From Galerina marginata (Eukaryota > Basidiomycota > Agaricomycetes > Agaricales > Galerinaceae): a stretch of DNA of 64,000 nucleotides. The DNA is taken from NCBI GenBank assembly GCA_023014335.1, contig JAECYW010000025.1:310001-374000 (forward strand). The letters are read 5' to 3'. This document shows positions 11,872 to 23,072 of this stretch, in pieces (position 1 is the first letter of the stretch; the number at the start of each line of letters is the position of its first letter). The notes under the pieces were generated by a model that had not been told where the DNA came from, did not search any database, and was given only the letters and a program-made list of their open reading frames with translations. Both the position numbers and the translations under genes were made by a program.

Positions 11872-14154
11872 GCTTTAGCTTCGGGGTGCGGCTTATTTTC
11901 GTCGTCTAGTACGACGAGTAATGGTATGGAAGTGTATTTAGAATTTGTAGAATTCACTTGTGACTGTAATGATCATGGATGATCTTCATGATGATGATCG
12001 ACGATCCTCTATCCTCTGTCTTCCGCATTAATATTCGCAGGTGTGGTTGTGGAAATTCAAACCCGTACAGAAGACTTCGTTCGGGGTTAGATGGCTTGTT
12101 TCTGGAAAAGCTAGATGCCGCATATCGGAGCACATTTCAGCAGTTAAATAATAAAAGTGCAACTTGTATTCTTACACCTCCTAAACAACTATCACCTGCG
12201 AAATTGATCCTACAGCAGTTTCGAGGACCAAACGCATTTCGCCATCCTATCCTAAATCACACCAACTCAAAATGACATGACATGAGCACTGGGGTATCCC
12301 ATAAATGAAATAAACACCGGAGAACACCTGCGCAACCATGCATGCGCAGAAGAAGAACCAATGTACTTACTAACAAGTCCACAAGTACCCGAGAGATGAT
12401 TCGGAAGGGAACGAGTACGCAGAAAACAGGAACTGACGACCGACAAGCGAGTCGGGTCAGCCGCGAGAAAAACGACATAGAGAAGAGGAAGAAAGAACTC
12501 GTAAACGCCCGGATACTCTAAATTGGTTCGTAGTCCATCTGAACAAAGAAGCCAAGGCCACCGTTCCTTCGTAAATCACTCGCATAAAAATTAATACATT
12601 CCTGGTGGTACGCCATCGTCATGTGACGTGACGGGCTTATCTAGAGAACTTATGTACAAGGTTACTACAAATTTTATTGTGTTTGGAAACAAAGTGAACA
12701 AAGGGTACGTTTCGGAGCAGAATGCTTTCTGGAAATATCTGACGTGAATATATATTTAGTAACTTTGTTCGGGGTGTACTCTATTCAATAAGGCTCCTAC
12801 CCTATGCTACCCATGGTGCGCTCGGGCTAGAGGCCACCAATTTGGACAAGCGCCAAATTGGTCGGGGAATTTTTTTTGATTCTGCATGGCCCCAAAGCAA
12901 GGGGGCTCCGGGAATTTAGAAACTACATGGGGTAGATTTTTTTTGTTAAGGCTCCTGGTACCCCCCCCCTCCCCCCTCCTTCTAAATAAGGTATGTTTTT
13001 GTCCAAAAAGGGTATGTTTTTTCCACCCTACTTGAGAGAAATTTCGGGATGCACTGGCTAGCTTTGGGTACAAACACTTTTCGGGGCTAAATTGGCTCTC
13101 AAACACGTAGAGAGATTACATATTATTATATTATGTGTAATAACCGGCTGTAAATCATGGTTTTTTGAGATAAAGTCCCCCAAAGTGACCACTGGCGCTG
13201 CCAGTGTCTGGTAGACTAAATGGGGTGATACCGTATTAAAAACACAGGAAAGGGTATCTACAAGAGTATATTAAAGTAGAAAGACAACTAAGAGCCTTGC
13301 TGTGCGTTTGAAATGCTCCAAAATAGGATAAACACAGATTTTTTGACAATCTCAGCCCGTTTTGCCTGCGAATGACCTCCAAATTCATTTGGGATGAGAG
13401 AATAGAGCCGGAAAAATAGCTACATAGTGATAAAAATATTTTACGGGTCTGGACAAGACAAACAGGTTGCAAAACGCACAAAAATGCATGAAATTTGACC
13501 TCTAAAATAAATTTTTTTAAGGCCTCACGGACCCATCCCCCCCCCCTACCTCGGGTCACGGCATAAATTCCCGGTACCCCCTTGCCCCAAAGCTAAATAT
13601 AGAGGCACGAATAGTTGGCTGTTCGGCTGGCCATGGTGGCCCATACTATGTATTTTTCATTGTCTGAAATCATGTGAAATGTATTATCTACAGAATACTA
13701 TCCAACTTGACCCAATTTCTAACTTGCACCATGGGAAGGAGAAAATTTGTACACCCTCGAGCAGAGGCTGCTGCCCGAGCATCTAAGTCATCGTCGTGTC
13801 CCAGAGACTCAGTTTGATCCTTAAATTATCTTATCTCATCTATCACGTGCTGTAGTTATCATATTTGGCAATGCTTATGTCAATGATGTCATGACGCCAA
13901 ATTCAGAAATTCAACTTCTCAGTTTTGAAGAGATTTTTCTGATCCCTCTTGTAGATTTATTCCTTCATTGAATTGCTGCATTTCTACAAGAGGATTTAGA
14001 AATTGGCTGGAATCTGACGTGGGAATATCGACTGTCACGATTGTTGGAGTTACGTGACCCCGATTCAGGTATTTACAGTTGTTATCATTAGATACTTTGT
14101 CCTTCCTCTCGTTCGTATTCCTTCTTTATCTCTTACCACCATGTCGTAGCACGT
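11872..14154. other. Intergenic; block A end, poly-C tracts, no gene
   Basis: 11872-12530 is the 3' flank shared with block B. 12640-13620 has homopolymer tracts (C runs near 12961-12976 and 13539-13548, repeated T runs) and only scrambled frames. No family was recognised. 13620-14154 is unremarkable. A 26-base stretch at 12813-12838 repeats, inverted, the 3' coding end of the HET gene. Confidence 0.5.
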
Positions 14155-14219
14155 TTATGCGATACCTTGCCTTTCATATTCCAACATCAATGCGGTGGCC
14201 TCTAGCCCGAGCGCACCAT
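12813..14219. repeat. 26-base inverted repeat pair (12813-12838 and 14194-14219)
   Basis: The 26 bases beginning ATGGTGCGCTCGGGCTAG at 12813 are the exact reverse complement of 14194-14219, which lies in the last codons of the HET gene (GALGLEA region). Similarity stops at once on both sides. It could be the ends of a 1.4 kb insertion or a small templated insertion copied from the gene. Confidence 0.6.
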
Positions 14220-15978
14220 ACTCGGTGAAGCTAATGACCAGGTGTTGATGATCTTCAATCATTGGTTCCGATTGCGGACTATCAGTCGAGGGCACCTTAC
14301 GGAGCTGGCCAGGGCGGATAGTAGCGGAGACGAGATGGCCAAAGGGCAACATCGAGGAAGCCCGATCAACCTCGTCACGGCCATATTTAAAATTCGTCCA
14401 CTTGACCATGTCGGCGAGGTCTTTCACGAAATCCGGAAATGATTCTTGTCTCTCCGTCGATGGGTTCGTGACGATGCACCACAACCCCGAGCTCTTAACC
14501 TTAATCGATTGGTGTTTGGTAGCCACGATAACGAACGATCGACTGGCCGGTTGATCTTCAAAACCAAACAGGAATACTGCCAAGAGATATAAGATATTTT
14601 TATCTTCAAGAAGAGGAAGACGGGGGATAGGTGGCTCGAACGCAATAGTTGCGGGGTTATAATACGCATCCAGTACCGTGTACGATCTTCCCGGGGGTGA
14701 ATTGATAGAAAGGTGCCCAACATATCGCGACTTGGAAGGTGGAGGTTGAGGGGAAAAATAAGTCGCCGCTATATATATGTCCTGTAGTTTGGCGCTACGC
14801 GGATCAGTTGCGTAACGAGCTTCGTCAAAAAGATAGCGATAATACTGCTGTGCTAGGTTGGGTTCCACTTGTGTGGGTTCGGTTGAACCGTAATGCGGTA
14901 GAAGTCCCAAATAAATGGCGATCTGCTTTGATTGGTCCCCAGCGTAGCAGTTGAGCATGGCCTGGTACTTATAGGGCACCGGGATGCGTGCCAATGGTAG
15001 CTTTATGTGAAGGCCATTGTTGGTCATTGAGAAAGGCGATCGGCCGCCGAGGTTCCCAAGTGGCCTCACATTTTGCGAATGTCGGAAATCTGCTGGCGAG
15101 CTGGCCAGGAGACCAGTAGTGGGAACCCGCGCCTGACCGTGCTGACTCTGAGCGTCTTTCAAAACCCTCTGAACAGTTCTATAGTCTGCCGCTTTGTCGC
15201 CGAACCATTCGTCTGGTGAATGAGGTTGGAAACTCGGAGCCATCCACGCAAAAATGGTTTCGTCAGAAGAATCCTTCATGATTTCCAGTTGTAGGCGGAT
15301 AAATGCCTTCCAGCCTTCTCCATATAATGTTGGCATATTCACATTGAATAACCCCATCAGAGAATACGCCGCGTCTTCAACCCTCGTCGTTTGCCTCTTT
15401 GCCGCCCATGACATACGCACTGCCACACAAAATTCGCTCGGCGGTAATGTCGACATCAGTATGTTGTATGGAACCCCTGTTATCTTCTTGATCTCATTCC
15501 ATAGTGAGGACCGTGTCCCGATGTCGACCCAGTCACTACTGTAAAACACGAGCAATGGAGGTGCAATCAATTCCTGTAACGTCCAGCCTCGGGTGAACCA
15601 TCGGCTTCGCGTAAATTTGGAATTCTCGGCATGAGGGTCCTCGCTGGACGGCACATCCGACAAATACGCATAGCAGACCCTTGCACCTTGGTACCATCGA
15701 TACATCGAGTTGATCGCCTCTGAGAGCTCGGCGCTGCTTGTTTTGTCGATGCAGCATGTGTCAATCCAAACATACTCGAAGCCGCCCTGGCTTGCCTCCT
15801 CGCAGCATTTCGTGATCTTGGCGTATCCCGCCATGGATTTCGCAGCTGGTGTCGAGATCTGCTGGAAAGAAACTTCCCCTTCGGGAGCCCATGTGTGCGA
15901 AAGGGCAGCGTAGGTAGGACAACTTTTTTCGTCCATGAATTCTTCGACTTTCATGGTCTGCACATTGAGGAGACGCAT
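14155..15978 (-). CDS. HET-domain protein
   Basis: A single-exon gene of 607 residues. The N-terminal 200 residues carry the fungal HET domain (PF06985): MRLLNVQT at the start, then PTYAALSHTW, YVWIDTCCIDK, ELSEAINSMYRWY, VCYAYLSDV, SRWFTRGWTLQELIAP. In ascomycetes HET domains trigger heterokaryon incompatibility and cell death; the basidiomycete members are mostly uncharacterised. The middle region (VEDAAYSLMGLFNVNMPTLYG) is also family-typical; the C-terminal half is not recognised. The start at 15978 is chosen because MRLLN is the usual beginning; an in-frame extension to 16038 starts with a non-ATG codon. The 4538-base duplicated unit begins exactly at this start codon, so the second copy carries only the upstream flank. 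The last codons share 26 bases with an inverted stretch downstream. Confidence 0.92.
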   Translation of the reverse strand: MRLLNVQTMKVEEFMDEKSCPTYAALSHTWAPEGEVSFQQISTPAAKSMAGYAKITKCCEEASQGGFEYVWIDTCCIDKTSSAELSEAINSMYRWYQGARVCYAYLSDVPSSEDPHAENSKFTRSRWFTRGWTLQELIAPPLLVFYSSDWVDIGTRSSLWNEIKKITGVPYNILMSTLPPSEFCVAVRMSWAAKRQTTRVEDAAYSLMGLFNVNMPTLYGEGWKAFIRLQLEIMKDSSDETIFAWMAPSFQPHSPDEWFGDKAADYRTVQRVLKDAQSQHGQARVPTTGLLASSPADFRHSQNVRPLGNLGGRSPFSMTNNGLHIKLPLARIPVPYKYQAMLNCYAGDQSKQIAIYLGLLPHYGSTEPTQVEPNLAQQYYRYLFDEARYATDPRSAKLQDIYIAATYFSPQPPPSKSRYVGHLSINSPPGRSYTVLDAYYNPATIAFEPPIPRLPLLEDKNILYLLAVFLFGFEDQPASRSFVIVATKHQSIKVKSSGLWCIVTNPSTERQESFPDFVKDLADMVKWTNFKYGRDEVDRASSMLPFGHLVSATIRPGQLRKVPSTDSPQSEPMIEDHQHLVISFTEYGALGLEATALMLEYERQGIA

Positions 15979-16439
15979 TGTGTAGTGAGCGGTGTGAGTG
16001 GTTGCCAGAAAAGACTGAGGTGAAATAGGCAACGGCACTGATCCATCGATAAGGTCGGGCTTTACATAGACGCAACAGTCAGAAATGGAAACGAAGTCAC
16101 GAAACCGTGGTCTGACATCGATGCATGGAGTTATGGCAGGGCCCGGACTCTAGATCTTCTGCACGGAACATCCTGCGAGTCCAAATTTCCGAGTTGGAAC
16201 TTACGAGTTCATAATTTCACCTGATGACCCCCGCGGTCAAAAGTTTATCGGGAAACACATGCCGCGCTTTCAAGAAAAAAGGCGCACTTGGTCAGTGCTT
16301 TGGCCCTAGGGTTACAGGTTGACGTTTTGAAGGTTTTGCCAATCTGGTTCAGCACGTGATAATTCTTGCGCTCCAACTTGAACTTGGTCTGGTCCAGGAT
16401 TTAACTAGAATTGATCATGAGCGCTGAGCAAGCACCCTA

Positions 16440-16800
16440 AATGAATTTTCAAAAGCCAAAGATCGGATCCTGGATAGCACGGTGGTGGCAGCTATTGGTA
16501 GAGCAGACATATGTTGAGGCGTAAGTGAACAGAAGAAGGGGGGACACAAATCTCGTCAAAGACCTATTTCAACCGTGTACAGGACGAGAACGTCGATGAT
16601 TTCTTGGAGGCTAGAAAATAGGTGAATCGGAGTATTCTGGAGATATGAAACAAACCGACCTCAAGCAGTGCTTCCGGTTCTGTTGGAGGAGAAGAAATAG
16701 GGAAAATGTCACGAAAATATCAATAAACGACGAGAGCCAGGCGACGGAGAATAGTCATTTGAAGTGGTGCTTGAAAACTGAAGCTTTTCAGCGTTACCCC
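16440..16800 (-). pseudogene. DUF6534-type membrane protein relic (copy 1)
   Basis: The reverse complement aligns over about 360 bases with the middle exons of the DUF6534 gene at 31450-31810: the TTCAAATGGCTATTCTCCGTC region is mirrored as TTCAAATGACTATTCTCCGTC, and the exon with ATCATCGACGCTCTCGTC also has a partner. Stops and frameshifts remove any reading frame. It lies just past the 3' end of the oxygenase gene and is a decayed antisense fragment of the neighbouring family. An identical relic is in copy 2. Confidence 0.65.
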
Positions 16801-16973
16801 GGCCTATATACCAAGCCCTTGCATGGATATGGAAAGCGATTCTGTGGGGATAACACAGCGTCTGAATATACAAATAGATTGCGACATCAAATTCATATTC
16901 AAATTCAAAAATAAAAGACCATGAAGATGAACGAAATACAGGCTCGACGGTCCGAGAATCATATATAGCATCA

Positions 16974-18358
16974 TCAAGCTTCAATTCGCTCCGTTCCACG
17001 ACTGGCCTTCCAAGTTTCCGGACCCTTGAACACGAATCAACACAGTGAACAACATTTCCAAAGGAGTATACACATACCTTCCTATTGTTAATTCGCTGGT
17101 TGCGTATCCTCCTCGAAAACCAATCAAGAGCCGTCGAACCAGTATTAAATTTACTAGAGTCGGGGGAAGCCTGAACAGCGTCGGCGATCATGGCGCTATC
17201 TTCGGCTAGGGCTCGTAGGACGACCGAGTTGCCAGGTCTAATAAAAAACACCAGAGACCAGCGTTCCGTGCCAGCCTGTGCACCAGGGGGTGGGCTGTAT
17301 CCAGGATTGGATGAATTGGTGAGAAAGGTCGGAGAAAAAATAAAGGCTTACAGCACTCTGTGGAGGTTGGAGCGAAGGATGCCGCCGCTAAATATGGATA
17401 GGGCATCTCCGACGTTACAGATCGCATGACGTGGTATGGGCTGTATGTCATAGAGTCAGAAAGTGTCAAAATTTCTTGAGGAAGGACGGGAACGAACCTT
17501 GACATACTGCCAGGACTCGGATCCCGGAGGTAGCACTTGAAGCCCGCCTTGCCGATTATGAAGAAAAGACTGAGTGAGGGAAATCGTAAGTGCTATTTAC
17601 ATGTGAGAGGAAGCGAACCTGCTTACGAGGGAGCCAAAATCGGTATGGCTTCCAATGGCCACTTTAGTCGTGCTTGAGGTAGGCGCATTCCTTATTACTC
17701 TCGTCTCGCTCCCACTGAACTCGTCCGCGGAGTGATATCGAAGTAGAGTTCCTGCCGGGAGGCCGAGCTTATCACTGAAAATGTCAAGTATGGTGTTGTT
17801 GATTTCCAATGATTTCTGGACGAATGGTACGATGGTTGATTCCATTCGGGCATTAGCAGTGGACGGATAAGCACGTCGGGCTTGTTTCGGCCACGCCAGG
17901 GCATCGTCTTTGGCGACGTTAAGAAACTCTGCTGTGTCCAGTTCACCTGTTGCGTCAATAGCATTGGCACCAGCTGCTTTATACCTGCGTCACGATCGTC
18001 AGTGCGAGATATTGGCAAGACGGGGGTTCGGGAACTAACCCGAATGACATTCCCTCATCGCCCTGCTCATACTTCATTTTTTCCTCCTTCGGTAAGGCCA
18101 TCGTTTCCGCACCGAGTTCGAACATCCCATCGACAAGCGCATCAGCTTCGTGGTTCTTCAAACTGGTTGTGATTCAGCCAAATGACTGGGCAAAGAAATC
18201 AAATTGAATGCTTACTACCAAAACCCGAGCTTCGTCGCGGCCTCCCATAGTCTGTCGACTTCGCCAACATTTCTTTCCTTGATCAGTTGGTAGTCAATGA
18301 CCAAGAGTGGATGGGTCGGAATGTCGTCGGGGAATGCAGGAAATGTAAGGGCGGGCAT
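16974..18358 (-). CDS. 2-oxoglutarate/Fe(II) oxygenase, IPNS-like family (copy 1)
   Basis: An intron-rich gene of the isopenicillin-N-synthase-like oxygenase family, cytosolic enzymes that use Fe(II), O2 and usually 2-oxoglutarate to oxidise small molecules. Exons begin 18358-18216 and 18162-18039, then continue from 17984. Landmarks in order: THPLLVIDYQLIKE, LWEAATKLGFWYLKNHE, MKYEQGDEGMSFGYKAAG, iron ligands His and Asp in GSHTDFGSL, FLHNRQGGLQVLPPG, CNVGDALSIFSGG, and the second His ligand in SNLHRVLPPPG, followed by ERWSLVFFIRP. The stop comes after a short last exon. The start at 18358 (MPALTFPAFPDDIPTHP) fits the family better than the in-frame 18400. The gene appears complete with all three iron ligands; the substrate is unknown. 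An identical copy is at 27712-29096. Confidence 0.9.
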
Positions 18359-19657
18359 TAGAGCGCTGTGAGATGGTGGCAGTAAGAAGTGTGAAAGCAA
18401 AGTGGTTCGGTCATTCGTGTGAGGAAAATTCGTATAAATATCCTGCAGAACCGGGTTGGCTCCAGAGCAAGGAGGTCATAAGACGCCTGCGAGCAAGTTT
18501 ATGCCTCGTGATCCACTTATTTTGGCGCAGGAAGGCTCTTGGGAATAAGGACCTAAATGTTTTGCCTTGCGAGTGGTGATTTTTCACCTGGGCCGACGGC
18601 TGTTCTACAACAACCTACTGCAGTACTGACCATGACGGTCGAGAGGAAGGAACGCCTGTCGATCCAAAAGGAGGTTGTGAGAAATGTTTTAATTTGAACT
18701 CCGGCCAGTCCCGGGATCCTGCGTCTCGCTGCTTCGACAGTTTCATCACTTCCTCAACATCTCTTCGAAATGTTTCTCTCGAATCCTGGTTTCTGGTTGC
18801 GAGCAAGGCGGGCAATAGTATTTTAGACTCTAGGGGACAAACTGGCGACCAATCAAAGCCAATTTATTTGCGGAATGTTGGGCTCAGTTTCATCCTTTTT
18901 TGCGTGCGTTAGATTCCAAGCACTCTCGATCCTTGTCTTCTAAAAGTCGAGGAGAAGACAGTCCTCCTTGCGTTAAGCGATTGTTGCTTACAAGTATCTC
19001 TCCGGAAACTCTGTCAGGCGGTTATGATGACAGCCCAGAGGGCCTTGCCCCGCCAACTCGGCGGATACCCAACATATTCTCGTCTTTAGAGCTTTAGACT
19101 TTGGGAAAGGATGCTTCTCGATTTACGGATTATTCCGCCGGCATATTGCTTCGATTCCCCCTACCTGAGCGTTCATGGTGATATGAAATATCTGGCTCCT
19201 TGGGAAACCTTTCTGTTACACGCTGAGTTGTAGACGACCTGAAGGTGTTATGATCAATCTGGGCTGGTTCTCATATGGCGCTAGCCTCTTGAATGATTCT
19301 AGGTACACCTTTATTTGAGTACCACTGGGCTATTCAGAAGAAATAAAACATTGGTAGATCAATTATTTGTCCACAGAGCCTGCCGGGCAATTCGGTTTAT
19401 ATCCCGAGATGTTACGCGAAAAAGCTCTTCTAATATGTCTCACACCGCATCCTTCGTTTGCACTGCGCATTCCTCTCAGGCGGTGGGCTTCTTGATGCTT
19501 GCCCTAGAAACAATGTCAACCCCACACTGGACAGTGGTTTCAATATGCTCCCACCTTACTGCAGAAGGAACGAACAGACGTATCGATTTCTTGTACGTCG
19601 AACACTTTAAATACAGAAGTTCCTTCGAATGCAGCAGTAAATATTTGCGTTTTTGAA
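18359..19657. other. Intergenic within the 4.5 kb unit
   Basis: The region between the divergent oxygenase and DUF6534 starts, about 1.3 kb. Frames are short (60-72 codons) and overlap; none matches a family I recognise. It presumably contains both promoters. The same sequence recurs at 29097-30395. Confidence 0.45.
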
Positions 19658-20527
19658 ATGGAGGGAATAGCAGGCACTTATGGTGCCATGTTCCTTGGCT
19701 CGATTTTCGCGTCGGGGTAAGTGTTTCCTTAACATCCCACCTTGCATATCCTGACAAATTTCAGCCTTTCCGGCATCGTGACAGTCCAGTGCATAGTGTT
19801 TTTCAAGTTGTATCCCCAGGACAGCAGGATCTTGAAGAGTCTAGTACGTGTCGTGCACCTTTCTGGGCTATGCCTTCCATTAATGCAGCTGTAGGTAATC
19901 GCTGTCTGGTCTGTATCATTCATGAACTCGGTCAAGCGAGTTCAACTAATTCCGATCCGGATAGGATTCTTGATTTGGCACACAGCTCCTTTGTCATATC
20001 AGCGATGTGGGACTACCTCATTGCAAGCTTTGGCAAGATTAGCAAGACCGATTTCATTCCAGAGTAGGTCCGCCTATTCTTCTTTCGAAATTTCTCTGAA
20101 AATTTGCAGGACGATTGCAGTTAGTGGGATTTCAATTCTTACTGTATATATGATCGACTAAAGCACCCCTCCAGTTGAGCGTCATATTCACGGTACCAAT
20201 GACTTTGTTGAACCTCTTAACTTGGAGCTAACAAACGAAAAACAAGGCTATATTGACCTTCCTCGCGCAGTGGTTTGTTGGTTTCAATGTTCAATCAGCG
20301 CCGCACCAAATTGAACAACCGTTTTCCAGCTTCTTCGCGCATCGAATCTATCGCCGTGAGCTCCGTCCTTTAAGCAGCCTTTTCGCCTCCTAACAAAAAT
20401 TCAGTCAGTAACAGGAACGTGTTCTTAACAGCACCCATAGTACGTTAAATCATACATTCCATCCGGATGTTATTCATTTTCAGGCTAGCTGATTCTCGCC
20501 TTGGGTAGATTAGGTAGTCTCTCCTAG
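19658..20527 (+). pseudogene. DUF6534-type membrane protein gene, 3'-truncated (copy 1)
   Basis: The 5' part of a seven-helix basidiomycete membrane protein family (DUF6533/DUF6534 group). It starts MEGIAGTYGAMFLGSIFASG; splicing then gives LSGIVTVQCIVFFKLYPQDS, SLVIAVWILDLAHSSF, AMWDYLIASFGKISKTDFIPE, and further exons FFAHRIYR, SNRNVFLTAPI and LILALGRLG. A 14-base exon (GTAATCGCTGTCTG) is needed to join SLV to WILD. The duplicated unit ends right after GRLG; here the frame runs into foreign sequence and stops after SLS. The C-terminal half exists only in the second copy (30396-32320), so this copy cannot encode a full protein. Function of the family is unknown. Confidence 0.8.
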
Positions 20528-20596
20528 CCAGACAACGATATATGTGATATGCCCTACGGCTCACGATATATGTAGTCTGTTTTTTACCACGCCCCC

Positions 20597-20659
20597 AAAA
20601 CCGCGCTAGAATTTCATTATGTAATCTTCGGACTTTGAAACCCTAGTCGCGTCAATATT
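20597..20659 (+). repeat. Left terminal inverted repeat of the DUF6589 element
   Basis: It begins AAAACCGCGCTAGAA and ends GTCGCGTCAATATT. Its reverse complement is found at 26655-26716 with only a few mismatches and a one-base gap. Confidence 0.85.
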
Positions 20660-20772
20660 GCACCTCACAATTTACTCTCGACGTGATAGTTGACGTGATT
20701 CTGCCTCAATCCCTCTGAAATCTTGATATATATCTTCTTGAATGGTCTGTAACTCGTTATGAACACCCGGAT

Positions 20773-23031
20773 ATGGCTCCAGGACCCCGCTGGCAGGACC
20801 CTGTAGGCCTCGAGACAATCAATACCATCGTGCAGAAGCTTATACCGACGTGGACAAATGGGCTGCGTCCAGTCCAGCTGGATCTCGTTTCTGCTATGCT
20901 GGATAGAAAGGATGTGCTTTGCTGTACCGCAACTGGTGATGGAAAATCAGCAGCGTTCTCGGTTCCATCTCTCGTGCTATTAGAATATAACAAAAACCCG
21001 GAGGCATATGTAGCTGGCCTTCCAACTCGGGAACGACCTATTGGAGTCGTCATAACACCTACTAAAGGACTGGCAGATAATATTGTGTGCTTTGCTAACG
21101 CTTTTACAGTTGTTTTACTCACATGCTTGGGCTTTCTAGGTTCTTGAACTTTCAAAACTCAAGGTGTCTGCATTTTCGTACTGCAAGGAAACTCTGAGCG
21201 ATGCACGGAAAGCCGGGGTCCGTTTAGCTGGAGAAATCAAGGAGTGTATTCGGTGGCAAGTGATCTGTGTGGATCCAGAGCACCTTCGTGACAAGGAATG
21301 GAGAGAAATCTCGGAAAGTCCAACATTCCGTGCCAATATCTTGTTTGCGTGCGTCGATGAAGTCCACTTGATCAACGAATGGGGTCTTTCATTTCGTCTA
21401 GCTTTCGGCACCATAGGGATGTTTCTACGTGGACGCTTTCCTGCTTCAATATCTATTGTCGGACTTACTGCCACACTCGAGCCTGGACTACCGACGGTCT
21501 CTGTGTGTAAAAGTCTTGGTTTCTTCGAGGGCGGCTTTACTCTCATCCGGAGATCAAACGAGCGTCCGAATACACAGTTTACCATCCAATTCCTCACCCA
21601 TGGACTCAACGGCGACAATTTTCCTGATATTCTTCCATACCTTGCCAGCGGACGAAAGACTATTATACACTGCCGAACTGTTAACCAGGTTTCCCAAGTT
21701 TTTGCTTACATCTGGCGCTTGCAACCCAATGGGACCAACAAACTTATTCGAGCTCGAGTTTATCACAGCATCTGTCCTGTCAATTACAACAAGCAGACAA
21801 TCAATCTTCTCGAGACTGAGCCGCGCTTACAGATTGTCATTTCAACCGTCGCTTTTTCCAATGGCCTCAATGCAAAGTCTCTTCTCGATAGTCTCTCGCT
21901 TGGATTCGGATTGACGTTTAATGAATCATGGCAGGAGAAAGGCCGTGTGGGAAGGGATCCAAATACGATCGGACGCGGTGTTATCCTTGCACATCGCAGT
22001 GTAATCAAAGAAGCCGAATCGTACCTTGCATGTAAGCTTCATTGTTTCTGCCCTTGAAACGATGTGAATCGTTCCCAGCTGTTCCTTCTTCCGTTCAACC
22101 CAAGAATGGGTCAAAGAAGAAGATCAAGGCTCCTCGTGTCCTCGATCGATGCAAGGCGCTCGTCATTACCGAAAAATCTTGCTATATCGCGTGCATTAAT
22201 ACTGAGTATGCTAATCCCTCCTTGGATCCCTCTCGTCCGGATCTATCTCGGCTTGATTGCATTGCTGCTGGTCGTCGGGTACCTTGTTCGCTTTGTTTAT
22301 CGCGACTAGGGGGTGTTTCTCTTGTTTTTCCACCATCTCCATTGCCTGCAGGTTCGGCTCCATTCCCTAATTTGACATTGCCTCAGACTCCCCCACGATT
22401 ACCTGCCACATCGAAGAAAGACAAGCTGAAGAAGAAAGAGACACAAGCCGCACAAAAACATTTGCTTGAATTCGGCGAATCTATTCGCCAATCTGAACGC
22501 AGGTCCGACAGCCACAAATACCGCCCCCGATCGTCGTACTTTCCATCTCATGTTTTGTCCTTGTTGCTTGATAAGTTGCTCATAATTCATTTCCCATCTG
22601 AACTCGAGCACATTCTTGACGGTTCGTGGTCCTATTATTCCAGTCACGGCAATGCCCTTTTCGACTCAATAATTCAAATCCAAACATCAATCACGGTTCA
22701 ACGAAGTACCAAGCGAGGAAAGCAAAGCGAAAAACGACGGGCTACTGAAACTATCGGTGACGAAGATGCTGACATTGATGTCGACCTTCAAACGGTCGAT
22801 GAAGCCACAGAACAACCACTCGAAACATACGAGCCATCCTTGGGTCGCAAACGGCAAGCACTCGAGGACACGACCAACACTACAAAGCGACGACGGGCTC
22901 CTAGAGCTCCTCAACCCAGTGTTGCGCAAGTGCAAGAAAGCTACGGCCCACGGTACCGCACCCGCCGAAGCGTTCTCATTGCTGAAGCATCATCCGCAGG
23001 TGAAAGTGGAAAGGAAAACAGAATACCATAG
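20773..23031 (+). CDS. RecQ-like DEAD/DEAH-type DNA helicase of the DUF6589 element
   Basis: A superfamily 2 helicase. Motif I is TATGDGKS, motif II a divergent VDEVHLINEWG (DEVH in place of DEAH), motif III GLTATL, and motif VI-like QEKGRVGRD near the end of the helicase core. The RecQ-type N-terminal GLRPVQLDLVSAMLDRKDVL is present. Two introns: one after DNIV (near 21085-21139) and one after ESYLA (near 22031-22080), each restoring frame. The C-terminal third has a Cys-containing region (SCYIACIN, PCSLCLSR) that may bind zinc, then charged, probably disordered sequence with KRGKQSEKRR and TTKRRRAPRAP, which look like nuclear signals. Likely role: DNA unwinding in element movement or copying. 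It converges with the DUF6589 gene. Motif I has Asp (TGDGKS) where RecQ usually has a TGxGKS form, which is acceptable. Confidence 0.85.
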
Positions 23032-23072
23032 AGGTCGAGTAGGCACAGTTAATTGGATTCAAGTTCGCTAGT

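Larger units (their letters stand above)
8765..12530. repeat. Inverted segmental duplication, block A (partner 32370-36290)
   Basis: Read as its reverse complement, this block runs collinearly with 32370-36290: dioxygenase 3' end, dioxygenase 5' end, shared intergenic region, hydrolase gene and hydrolase 3' flank. Matching stretches include the flanks (CATTGGTTCTTCTTCTGCGC, GTGTTCTCCGGTGT) and the intergenic GTGGTTTGGCA-CATG stretch. Divergence is clear, with many substitutions and gaps, so the duplication is old compared with the 4.5 kb direct repeats. Confidence 0.85.
15978..20515. repeat. 4538-base direct repeat, copy 1 (partner 26716-31253)
   Basis: The unit recurs at a constant offset of 10738 bases and every frame I compared is identical. 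The left end falls in the start codon of the HET gene. The right end falls inside the DUF6534 gene, right after codons for GRLG. It contains a DUF6534 relic, a 2OG-Fe(II) oxygenase gene and a DUF6534 5' portion. In this copy the left flank is ancestral (intact HET gene) and the right flank is not (DUF6534 gene cut off). Confidence 0.95.

Noticed and set aside
12960..13560. Minus-strand frames of about 100 codons near poly-C tracts
   Set aside because: They run through homopolymers and show simple-sequence composition, not protein-like patterns.
14242..14954. Antisense frames across the HET gene
   Set aside because: They are shadows of a strongly conserved HET coding frame.
16485..16560. tRNA-like words (AGCTATTGGTAGAGCA) resembling a D-arm
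   Set aside because: No T-arm (GGTTCGA type) and no acceptor pairing follow within tRNA length; the stretch lies in a DUF6534 relic.
18615..18815. Minus-strand frame of 66 codons upstream of the oxygenase
   Set aside because: Codon pattern is suggestive but it is short, has no match I know and no supporting splice sites.
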